NCBI GenBank assembly: GCA_948762645.1
Contig: CAQBRY010000100.1
Location: 1 to 5,294, forward strand
DNA length: 5,294 nucleotides
Source: an uncultured Eubacteriales bacterium
GTDB lineage: Bacteria; Bacillota; Clostridia; Oscillospirales; Acutalibacteraceae
Direction: 5' to 3'
The first letter of the stretch is position 1; every line of letters starts with the position of its first letter. A model generated the notes under the pieces. The model did no database searches, had not been told where the DNA came from, and worked only from the letters and a program-made list of their open reading frames with translations. The position numbers and the translations under genes are program-made. This document shows, one piece after another, positions 1-5,294 of this stretch.

Positions 1-111
1 TTTGTCTAAAATTTGAGTACCAAAAGACAACGTATAATAATTAGATAAATTGCCATATGTTAAATTAAATAATTTGTAATTATTATACTTATCAATAAAT
101 AACATCTTCAT
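1..111 (-). CDS. Possible intron-borne ORF, N-terminal fragment, unrecognised
   Basis: An open frame starts at ATG 111 (or ATG 105) and runs 37 codons to the window edge without a stop. That is longer than expected by chance in sequence this AT-rich. The peptide begins MKMLFIDKYNNYK and is rich in Tyr, Asn and Leu. I do not recognise a family. It does not resemble the start of a group II reverse transcriptase, an IS200-type TnpA or a TnpB. Its position, directly after the group I core and starting in the 3' strand of P9, is where many mobile group I introns and IStrons place an endonuclease or transposase gene. No clear Shine-Dalgarno sequence precedes it; only GGAA lies nearby. It may also be a chance open frame. 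Confidence 0.3.
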   Translation of the reverse strand, partial: MKMLFIDKYNNYKLFNLTYGNLSNYYTLSFGTQILDK

Positions 112-125
112 GTTTCCATGAATGT
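102..125 (-). other. P9 hairpin with GAAA tetraloop
   Basis: UUCAUG (122-117) pairs with CAUGAA (112-107) around a GAAA loop (116-113). ACA/UGU pairs extend the stem at its base across a GA bulge. It follows the 3' strand of P7 (133-129) directly, as P9 does in group I introns. A GAAA L9 loop commonly docks into P5 in this family. Confidence 0.6.
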
Positions 126-191
126 TTAGACTATTTTTTAGTCACACTCTAATATTTAATACAGAGTAGCAACCACACCGTTTCGATTTAA

Positions 192-259
192 AGGATTTTC
201 ACCTACGCCATAAATTTGCGCCCTACGATTATTGATTTGGATATTCAGGATTTTCACCT
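192..259 (-). repeat. Two direct copies of a 13-bp motif in the intron's P8 region
   Basis: The minus-strand motif AGGTGAAAATCCT occurs at 259-247 and again at 204-192, identical over 13 bases and offset by 55. Each copy could form a three-pair mini-hairpin (AGG/CCU) with a UGAAAAU loop. The first copy lies in the loop of the 13-bp helix 296-282/246-234. The second lies further along the same peripheral domain. The role is unknown. The copies may be duplicated structural loops of the ribozyme. Confidence 0.6.
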
Positions 260-509
260 TTATTTTATAATTCTTTAATAAGAATATTTCCAAATCCCTA
301 CATGGATCTAGTCGTTTGACACACCCCTATTCAGGGCTTCGCGACCAAGCTACCATTCCTAATTTGTATAAAATTAGTAAAAATAATACTTAGGCTTTTG
401 ACCATATATCATCTCTATCGTTGTTTTACTTTCGTTACATTCATATCAGCATATTTCATCCATATTGTAGTGATAGAGCTTTAGGTTTTGCTGGTTTTAG
501 ATGTGTTAA

Positions 510-3500
510 TTATGCACATTTCTGTACATACAGGCATTGAATGTTTGCCTGGTTTTTATCTGTAAGATCATTCCAAATTTCACTTATTTCTTCTAAAATT
601 TTATATGTACTTTTATAAGTTTCTTTAGTTTTATCAGTAAAAAGACTTATTCCTCCTAGAGTTTTTGCCGTCTTGGTTAAATCTGCAATCTTCCCCTTTA
701 AATTTTCAAGTTCTTCACTATAACTTTCTGTATCTTCGTCATACCCTCGAATTCTCATAGAAGTGGTCTTCAGTACTTGACCCGCCCCAGCAGCATCTCT
801 TGTAATTTCAACAATTGCTTCTCCCATAGCAATAGATTCTTCTAAACTATTATTTGCAGAAGCAAGAGCAGAAGATGAACGTCTTAAAAAATCTATAATA
901 TCAGTATTATTTAATGCCTTGGAATTACCAATTATATTAACTTTACTCATAATTCCATCAACTACATCATTAACTTCGATATCATAAGCTTTCATAACTG
1001 ATACAAGCCCATCTGTAGCAGAATCTAAATCCATACCAGGAGATATTAATTTAAACATAGAAGAGTACTTTGCCATTCCTTTTGCGGCTTCGGCAGACGA
1101 AAATCCTAAACGACTCCAAGCACTAGCTTGATCAATTATTTGTTTAGTAGTAACTCCCATATCTTTAGCAACTTTATTAGATTCTTTATAAAAATCTTCT
1201 AATTCAGTTGAAGTCATAGTAGTAGTTTTTTTTAAATCTACTAACGCAGTATCCAAACCTCTAATCGTGCCTAAACCACTTCTTATAGATTGAATACCTT
1301 TCATAATCATAAAACTTGCACTTGTATATGTAGTGAGCGAACCTAATTTTGAAAAAATTTGTTGAAATGCAGTTTGACCAAGTTTACCGGCTTGTCTAGC
1401 AGCCATACCAACATTATTAAATTCTGTACTTATTTCTTGTATTCTTTGCTTAGTTACTGTAGCATTACCATTGGTTTCTACTAACATTTGTCTAAGCTGT
1501 GCTCCCCAACGCTTATGAGCAGCACCATTTTTATCATAAAATTCTTGAATTTTACTATGTAATGAGGAAATAGCACTATCTTTTGCAAACTCTAAATTCA
1601 TTTGTTTTATAGAATTTGTTGTAGATTTAATTTGTTTATCTAATTCTTGTTCTGCATTAATTAAAGCTTTTTGATTTTCTACAGTATTATTATTTGATAA
1701 TGCTGTTGATGCTATATTCAATTGATTTAAAGCATTAGATAAGGCAATAGTACTAATTCTTGCTTCACCTTGTTCATTAGTCCACTGTTGAGTTTGAGAA
1801 ATTAAAGATTGAACCTTAGATTCATAATTACCTGTATCAATAGATAATTGAATTTTATTAGATTGGGTTAAAAGTTTCTCTTGCTGTTGAACTTGAATTG
1901 CTCTTTGTTTTTCTTCTTGTTCCATTTGAACTTTTAACATAGAAGAAAAACGTTTACTTTCTTCTTCTCGCTTTTGTATTTCTAAATCAATAGCATTGAT
2001 ATTTTTTTGATTAAAACTATCTTTTTGAGATTGTAAAGCTTGTTCTGCTTTTATTTCATCATTTAAAGCTTGTAATGATTGTTGATGACTCTTTTTTAAA
2101 TCTAAGATAATTTTATCAATTTGTGAAGATAATATTTCAATATTATTTTGAATATTTGACATATCTCCAAAATTCAATAATCCTCTATTCATTTGTGCTG
2201 TCATTGCGTTTGCAGCGGTAGAATCACCATAAGTATATTTTGAAATTGCTGCCGATAATTTTTTACTTGCTGATTTTGTGAAATTTAAAGCTTTTTGTTT
2301 ATCTAATTCTAATTGTTTTTCAGAAACTTTTATATTTTTTTGACGTTCTTGATATTCTAATTCAAGTTCTTTATTGATTATATTATTATTAGATAATTGT
2401 TGGCGTTTTTTTTCAGATGCTCGTAACTGCTCTGATTTCTCACGACCTTTTGCCATTGCATCAATTAATTCTTGTTGTGCCAATGCGGATGTTTTTAAAA
2501 CTTGAACATCACCGACTTGAACAAGACCATCTTGTGCTTTTCCAGAACTTTGCAATTTTTCTCGTTGAAAATTAATTCTTTTTAATGCTCCTTCAGCATC
2601 AGTTATAGTAAGAGTTAATTTTTTTATTAATCCGTCAGAACGTTCAATACCACTAACATCAACTATATTCCATCCTTTTCCATTTGCCATGCTTTGTATT
2701 CTAACCATTTGTTTTTCAATAGTATTGAATACTTTAGACATATAGGCAATATTATTTTTATCTAAATCATCTGTTTTAAAAATTTGTGTAGAAGCTGTAT
2801 TAGATTGTTCTTTTTTTAAAGTAGCTAATTTTTTTTTTAAAGAATCTACGGCAGATGCCCATTCTTGATAAGCTTTTGTCCAGTTAGCAGTACGTCCTTC
2901 TTGATTTTCAATTTTTTTAATATTATTAAGAGAATTATAAAGATTATTCAACTCAGAATTTATTTCTTTTGGCGCATTATTTAATCCTTTAAATTCTGCT
3001 TTTAATCCTGATAAGGTTTGTTCTCCATTAGTAATATTACGAACAGCTTTATCAACTTTATTTAATTCTCCAGATAAATTACTAAGAATTTTTGAAGCTT
3101 CTGCCTTTAACATATTAAATGAATTTTTCAATTCATTAATATTAGAAGTACCATTCTTTAATCCTGCTAATTTATTTTCAAAATCTGATAATGGGGTAGA
3201 TAATCCAGATAAAATATTACTATTTGTAGATTTAAATTGTTCGATTTTTTGTGTATAATTAGCAAATTCATTTTCAATTTGTTGTATTTGTTTAATAACA
3301 CCATTATCATTAATAGAACCACCAGTATATTCAAACATTTTACCAGTTGTTTTCCCAGAATCATCAGTAATATTTTTTAATGAATAATTTAATTGTTCAA
3401 CAACACCCTTGGCATGTTCTATATTAACAACAAATCCTTTTAATGAAGATTTTCCATCTAAATTCTTCATTTGTTCCTTAACTGTTACAATTCCATTAGT

Positions 3501-3887
3501 AATTCCTTTAAAATATTGTTCTGCATCATTTGCAATATTATTTTTATTATTTTCTGAAAAAGTAAAATTATTTTTAAAATTTCCTTTTTGAATAATAGAA
3601 TTAATACCAGAATTAATTTGATTTCCAATTTGTTGTCCAATTTGTCCTGCTTGTTTTATAACTTGATTTTGATTTAAATTAATATTAGATATATTTATTG
3701 TAGTTTTTAATGAATTAATTTGTTGTTCTAATTCTTTAATTGCATTTGCATCTAACTTAACATGACTAATTTTAGTTTCAAGATTGTCTATTTGCGATAA
3801 GATTTTTTTAAGATCTTCTTCTATTATATTTTTTGACTGAGCACTTATACCAAGAATAATTTCTCCATCAATATTTCTATTAGCCAT
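510..3887 (-). CDS. Phage tail tape measure protein (TP901 type), exon 1 plus intron read-through
   Basis: The product would set tail length by acting as a scaffold for tail tube assembly. Residues 1 to about 840 are Gln/Asn/Lys/Glu-rich, with long predicted coiled-coil stretches (clearest at about 480-690). Residues about 841-1115 match the conserved TP901 tape measure core: IRGLDTAL near 875-882, AWSRLGFS at 923-930, LKTTSMRIRGY at 1039-1049, and EIWNDLTDKNQANI near 1103-1116. In the family this last block is followed by more core and a long C-terminal part, which is missing here. Exon coding ends at base 526, after Tyr1120 plus two bases of codon 1121. The last codons (VQKCA, stop at 510-512) are group I intron sequence. 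The start at 3887 has the ribosome binding site AAGGAGT six bases upstream. The core identification is strong. The exact exon boundary rests on the P1 fold. Confidence 0.9.
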   Translation of the reverse strand: MANRNIDGEIILGISAQSKNIIEEDLKKILSQIDNLETKISHVKLDANAIKELEQQINSLKTTINISNINLNQNQVIKQAGQIGQQIGNQINSGINSIIQKGNFKNNFTFSENNKNNIANDAEQYFKGITNGIVTVKEQMKNLDGKSSLKGFVVNIEHAKGVVEQLNYSLKNITDDSGKTTGKMFEYTGGSINDNGVIKQIQQIENEFANYTQKIEQFKSTNSNILSGLSTPLSDFENKLAGLKNGTSNINELKNSFNMLKAEASKILSNLSGELNKVDKAVRNITNGEQTLSGLKAEFKGLNNAPKEINSELNNLYNSLNNIKKIENQEGRTANWTKAYQEWASAVDSLKKKLATLKKEQSNTASTQIFKTDDLDKNNIAYMSKVFNTIEKQMVRIQSMANGKGWNIVDVSGIERSDGLIKKLTLTITDAEGALKRINFQREKLQSSGKAQDGLVQVGDVQVLKTSALAQQELIDAMAKGREKSEQLRASEKKRQQLSNNNIINKELELEYQERQKNIKVSEKQLELDKQKALNFTKSASKKLSAAISKYTYGDSTAANAMTAQMNRGLLNFGDMSNIQNNIEILSSQIDKIILDLKKSHQQSLQALNDEIKAEQALQSQKDSFNQKNINAIDLEIQKREEESKRFSSMLKVQMEQEEKQRAIQVQQQEKLLTQSNKIQLSIDTGNYESKVQSLISQTQQWTNEQGEARISTIALSNALNQLNIASTALSNNNTVENQKALINAEQELDKQIKSTTNSIKQMNLEFAKDSAISSLHSKIQEFYDKNGAAHKRWGAQLRQMLVETNGNATVTKQRIQEISTEFNNVGMAARQAGKLGQTAFQQIFSKLGSLTTYTSASFMIMKGIQSIRSGLGTIRGLDTALVDLKKTTTMTSTELEDFYKESNKVAKDMGVTTKQIIDQASAWSRLGFSSAEAAKGMAKYSSMFKLISPGMDLDSATDGLVSVMKAYDIEVNDVVDGIMSKVNIIGNSKALNNTDIIDFLRRSSSALASANNSLEESIAMGEAIVEITRDAAGAGQVLKTTSMRIRGYDEDTESYSEELENLKGKIADLTKTAKTLGGISLFTDKTKETYKSTYKILEEISEIWNDLTDKNQANIQCLYVQKCA
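511..530 (-). other. Group I intron P1 helix and 5' splice site (between 526 and 525)
   Basis: The exon strand UAUGU (530-526) pairs with the internal guide GCAUA (515-511). The last exon U (526) forms the U.G wobble with G515 that defines group I 5' splice sites. The helix continues inside the intron as ACA (525-523) with UGU (518-516), capped by a GAAA tetraloop (522-519). This makes an uninterrupted eight-pair hairpin. Cleavage is therefore predicted between 526 and 525. If P10 forms with UGU (518-516), the 3' exon should start with bases complementary to it. Confidence 0.75.
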
Positions 3888-3893
3888 TTAACC

Positions 3894-3902
3894 ACTCCTT
3901 TT
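3894..3902 (-). promoter_or_regulatory. Ribosome binding site of the tape measure gene
   Basis: The minus strand reads AAAAGGAGT, then a six-base spacer (GGTTAA), then the ATG at 3887. This fixes the tape measure start. It lies only about nine bases beyond the U-tract of the upstream hairpin. Confidence 0.85.
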
Positions 3903-3910
3903 ATAATAAA

Positions 3911-3939
3911 TAAAAACAGTTGGCAATTGAAAGCCAACT
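3911..3939 (-). terminator. Intrinsic terminator-like hairpin upstream of the tape measure gene
   Basis: On the minus strand AGTTGGC (3939-3933) and GCCAACT (3924-3918) form a perfect seven-pair stem around an eight-base loop. It is followed by GTTTTTATTTATT. The U-tract makes it directional for minus-strand transcription, so it should end transcripts coming from the HIRAN gene. The plus-strand reading has no T-tract. Little room for a promoter remains between it and the tape measure ribosome binding site. It may therefore act as an attenuator in the leader, with expression depending on read-through. Confidence 0.65.
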
Positions 3940-4083
3940 AATATATAAATTAATTTTAAATTAGATTAAAAATTATTAATTTTAGTATGTAATAATATGA
4001 TTTAATATATGACAATAAAAGTGTGGAAAAGAAGTTTAACGTACTGAAAAATTTATATATGTAGAATCTATAGATTATAAAGT
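3940..4083. other. AT-rich intergenic spacer, nothing recognised
   Basis: This stretch lies between the HIRAN gene stop and the hairpin upstream of the tape measure gene. It is almost entirely A and T. I see no open frame with a ribosome binding site. A TTGTCA-like -35 box occurs on the minus strand at about 4010-4015, but no convincing -10 box sits at the right spacing, and any transcript from it would meet the hairpin at 3911-3939. Confidence 0.5.
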
Positions 4084-4794
4084 TTAGGCTTCATTCCCTT
4101 TTATCCTTTTAATTTCCATAATCACCTTTATACATTCGTTGCAATTCTTATTCTTATCAACATTATAAATATGACACAAAATCTTTTTCTCTAATTTTAA
4201 TAATTCAATTACTCCCTTGCTATAATATCGAGGAATATAACCCAAAACTTTTCCTGAACTATCCAAAAGCTGGATTGCATTCTGATCATAGCTATTATTG
4301 GGTTCCTTCCATAAAAACACCTCATCTCCACGAGTAACTTTTATAGCTTGCGTACAATCTTTTCCGTCACAATCCAGATAATGCCGAACACCAGCCATGA
4401 AAAAAATCCTAATCACATCTTTATCTAAGTTTAATATCGGATCAATAAATTCGAGATTGTCAATAGGAAGACGTGCGCCGCTTCTCTTCAATAGCATATA
4501 ATCATCATATTCTTTTAAATCATATTTATTCAAAATTGCTTGAATATTTTTTCTTTTCTTGTCTGGTAAACGGCTCTTAAAAACTGCAAAAAGTTTATCA
4601 TCTTTATATACTTTATTCAAGTCAGGAAAACAAAGCAGTGGTTTAAATCCATCAGTTATTGCAGATTGTACTTCCTCACCATATTGGAATTCACATTGAC
4701 CATTCTTTATCAATTGACCTATAATATATTGCTTTTTGGTCTGTTCGGACTTCCAGATTAAATAAAGGTAGTCTTTTCCATCTTTAACTGACAT
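4084..4794 (-). CDS. HIRAN-domain protein with HipA-N-like N-terminus, no kinase
   Basis: The 236-residue product has two halves. Residues about 8-110 resemble the N-terminal subdomain of HipA kinases: a IIGQL...CEFQYGEE strand region, FPDLNKVY near 56-63, LFAVFKSRLPD at 68-78, and a following LNKYDL...YMLLKRSGA helix. No kinase domain follows. Residues about 131-227 match the HIRAN domain, with the signature EPNNSYDQNAI at 164-174 and LGYIPRYYS at 184-192. In HLTF/Rad5-type helicases HIRAN binds 3' single-stranded DNA ends, so a DNA-binding or DNA-sensing role is inferred. CxxxxC (142, 147) and CxxC (218, 221) pairs are present. The start at 4794 is preferred because AAAAGGAGG lies six bases upstream. 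An in-frame ATG at 4815 has no ribosome binding site. The upstream frame overlaps this start, which suggests translational coupling. The precise function is unknown. Confidence 0.8.
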   Translation of the reverse strand: MSVKDGKDYLYLIWKSEQTKKQYIIGQLIKNGQCEFQYGEEVQSAITDGFKPLLCFPDLNKVYKDDKLFAVFKSRLPDKKRKNIQAILNKYDLKEYDDYMLLKRSGARLPIDNLEFIDPILNLDKDVIRIFFMAGVRHYLDCDGKDCTQAIKVTRGDEVFLWKEPNNSYDQNAIQLLDSSGKVLGYIPRYYSKGVIELLKLEKKILCHIYNVDKNKNCNECIKVIMEIKRIKGNEA

Positions 4795-4858
4795 ACCATT
4801 CCTCCTTTTCTCCATAGGTTTCTTTCAGTAATTGATTATTTCTATAATCAAACCATCT
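4784..4858 (-). pseudogene. In-frame 3' continuation of the small gene beyond a TAA codon
   Basis: Reading on from the stop of the 64-residue frame without a shift gives 24 sense codons containing several Trp, Tyr and charged residues. They end at TAA 4786-4784, which overlaps the HIRAN gene start (4794). Overlap of a stop with the next start is typical of intact operons, whereas a 64-base gap is not. I therefore read the internal TAA as a nonsense change, perhaps from AAA or CAA. Recoding is possible but less likely. An AT-rich seven-pair hairpin (4832-4851) lies in this stretch. Confidence 0.5.
4801..4809 (-). promoter_or_regulatory. Ribosome binding site that decides the HIRAN gene start
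   Basis: AAAAGGAGG is followed by a six-base spacer and ATG at 4794. The alternative in-frame ATG at 4815 lies upstream of this motif and is preceded only by GAAAGAAACCT. The 4794 start is therefore favoured, which removes seven residues (MEKRRNG) from the longest frame. Those seven codons largely encode the ribosome binding site itself. Confidence 0.75.
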
Positions 4859-5053
4859 TTAAAAATTATCATAGCTTCTTCCCTCTACTCGTTTTGTAAA
4901 GATTTTATTTTCTTCAGATGCTCTATGTGATTCTCTTAGATTTGTAAAAGTACTTGGAATGTCCTTTTTGTCCACTCCCTGCATTACACGATAAACCTGC
5001 TCTGCATCCATGGTAGTCCCTCTCCGAAATTCTCTTTGCAAAACTGCCTTCAT
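4859..5053 (-). CDS. Small protein of unknown function, probably cut short by a nonsense codon
   Basis: The 64-residue frame starts at 5053 behind a strong ribosome binding site (AAAGGAGG, four-base spacer). I do not recognise the family. An Arg-rich N-terminus (REFRRG) leads to a helix with MDAEQVYRVM. A second helical stretch follows (DIPSTFTNLRESHRAS), and then a strand-like KIFTKRVEGRSY. That helix-helix-strand pattern could be a small winged-helix DNA-binding fold, which is inference. After the TAA at 4861-4859 the same frame stays open for 24 more codons to a TAA at 4786-4784. The downstream residues look protein-like (RWFDYRNNQ...EEWYVS) and end ten bases inside the HIRAN gene. The original gene was probably about 89 residues and overlapped its neighbour. 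It may be an autoregulator or partner of the HIRAN protein. Confidence 0.6.
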   Translation of the reverse strand: MKAVLQREFRRGTTMDAEQVYRVMQGVDKKDIPSTFTNLRESHRASEENKIFTKRVEGRSYDNF

Positions 5054-5057
5054 AAGT

Positions 5058-5065
5058 CCTCCTTT
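5058..5065 (-). promoter_or_regulatory. Ribosome binding site of the small gene
   Basis: The minus strand reads AAAGGAGG, then ACTT, then ATG at 5053. This is a near-perfect Shine-Dalgarno sequence. It supports translation from 5053 rather than from the internal ATG at MDAEQ. Confidence 0.8.
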
Positions 5066-5081
5066 CTTATTCCTATCCTTA

Positions 5082-5110
5082 ATTATATGCAGATAGAAAC
5101 CGATTGCTTC
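5082..5110 (-). promoter_or_regulatory. Candidate promoter of the small gene and HIRAN gene
   Basis: A perfect -10 box TATAAT lies at 5087-5082 on the minus strand, about 30 bases before the start codon. The hexamer 17 bases further upstream (GAAGCA, 5110-5105) is a poor -35 box. The promoter would be weak or would need an activator. A second, weaker candidate further upstream pairs TTGTTA with TATAAA at an unusually wide spacing. Confidence 0.4.
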
Positions 5111-5121
5111 AGATAAGCAGA

Positions 5122-5154
5122 TCCAAATTACCTTATTTTGGACAATACTTATCC
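5122..5154. promoter_or_regulatory. Two overlapping imperfect palindromes, possible operator
   Basis: TCCAAA (5122-5127) and TTTGGA (5137-5142) form an inverted repeat with a nine-base centre. Sharing its GGA, the segment 5140-5154 (GGACAATACTTATCC) is itself an imperfect palindrome with five of six positions matched plus one wobble. They lie just upstream of the candidate -35 position, where a regulator could bind. No regulator is known to match them, so the call is tentative. Confidence 0.3.
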
Positions 5155-5294
5155 ACTTTTTGTTATCATATCATATTACAAACTTTATTCATTTTCACTA
5201 AGTGGTTTATTTATATTAATACTGTAAGTTTATTTAACAAAGTGGCAATTTATCGAACAGATTTGCAATTAATAAGCAAGAATTTTCTACCATA
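5155..5294. other. AT-rich non-coding stretch, no gene seen
   Basis: No frame on either strand is long enough and preceded by a ribosome binding site. It contains a nine-base palindrome CACTAAGTG (5196-5204) and AGTGG twice (5201-5205, 5241-5245). I see no tRNA, terminator or attachment-site signature. Confidence 0.4.

Larger units (their letters stand above)
1..525 (-). ncRNA. Group I intron ribozyme, 5' portion, inside the tape measure gene
   Basis: Reading the minus strand 5'->3', helices occur in canonical group I order. P1 is 530-511. P2 is CUCUAUC (478-472) with GAUAGAG (419-413). P3 is AUAUGG-UC (407-400) with GAUCCAUGU (308-300). J3/4 is AAAA. P4 is GCC(U)AAG (395-389) with CUUGGU (349-344). 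A P5-like hairpin lies at 377-359. P6 is CGCG (343-340) with UGUG (323-320), plus an inner CCCU/AGGG stem. J6/7 is UCAA. P7 is CGACUA (314-309) with UAGUC (133-129), preceded by an A-rich J8/7. P9 (125-102) has a GAAA loop. The R-like segment around 319-308 (UCAAACGACUAGA) resembles known phage introns. A 13-bp helix (296-282 with 246-234) belongs to an enlarged P8 region. P3 has an alternative 5' strand at 465-458. The 3' end and 3' splice site lie outside the window. I do not assign a subgroup. Confidence 0.8.

Noticed and set aside
1..525. Group II intron as the inserted element
   Set aside because: There is no GUGYG-type 5' end at the junction and no recognisable domain V, while group I P1-P9 pairings fit in order.
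531..551. CAGGCA/TGCCTG hairpin near the exon end, as a transposon end or P1
   Set aside because: It lies within exon coding sequence and has no U for the required U.G splice-site pair. The hairpin at 511-530 fits P1 far better.
3167..3364. 65-codon open frame on the minus strand
   Set aside because: It lies wholly inside the tape measure gene in another frame, has no ribosome binding site and has a low-complexity composition.
3409..3591. 60-codon open frame on the plus strand
   Set aside because: It is antisense to the tape measure coding sequence, has no ribosome binding site, and is an expected by-product of AT-rich coding sequence.
4795..4815. ATG at 4815 as the HIRAN gene start
   Set aside because: It has no ribosome binding site. 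The strong AAAAGGAGG lies downstream of it and serves ATG 4794.
4832..4851. AT-rich seven-pair hairpin as a terminator between the small gene and the HIRAN gene
   Set aside because: The stem is all A/T except one pair and no U-tract follows on either strand.
44..5254. 12-base inverted match GATAAATTGCCA (44-55) and TGGCAATTTATC (5243-5254)
   Set aside because: A 12-base match is expected by chance at this length and base composition, and neither copy sits at a plausible element boundary.

Overview
The window is very AT-rich. It carries strong AGGAGG-type ribosome binding sites and a tape measure protein of the TP901 type, which together point to a prophage (or phage) of a low-GC Bacillota host, most likely a clostridial relative. 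Every gene I can support lies on the minus strand, so transcription runs from position 5294 towards position 1.

Layout in order of transcription. (1) 5294-5054 is a non-coding leader with a consensus -10 box and two imperfect palindromes. (2) 5053-4859 is a small unrecognised gene. It stops at a TAA, but its frame continues open to 4784 and ends inside the start of the next gene, so it looks like a longer gene broken by a nonsense codon. (3) 4794-4084 encodes a HIRAN-domain protein. Its N-terminal half resembles the N-terminal subdomain of HipA, but no kinase is present. (4) 4083-3940 is an AT-rich spacer in which I see nothing. (5) 3939-3911 is a terminator-like hairpin with a U-tract, placed almost against the ribosome binding site of the next gene. 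(6) 3887-526 is exon 1 of a phage tail tape measure gene: a long coiled-coil region, then the conserved TP901 core. (7) From 525 to the window edge lies the 5' part of a group I intron. Its P1, P2, P3, P4, P5, P6, P7 and P9 can be drawn from the sequence. An open frame begins in the 3' strand of P9 and runs off the window at position 1.

The main reading is that the tape measure gene is not simply truncated. The 1125-residue open frame ends in five intron-encoded codons and a stop just inside the intron. The P1 helix puts the U.G wobble of the 5' splice site at U526.G515. Self-splicing would join residue 1120 and two bases of codon 1121 to an exon outside the window. Whether the element is a plain homing intron or an IStron (a group I intron fused to an IS605-type transposon) cannot be decided here, because the intron-borne gene is cut off.

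The small gene and the HIRAN gene have their own candidate promoter, and a terminator lies downstream of them. This resembles a 'moron' (an accessory cassette carried among phage structural genes). A role in host-phage conflict is inference only.
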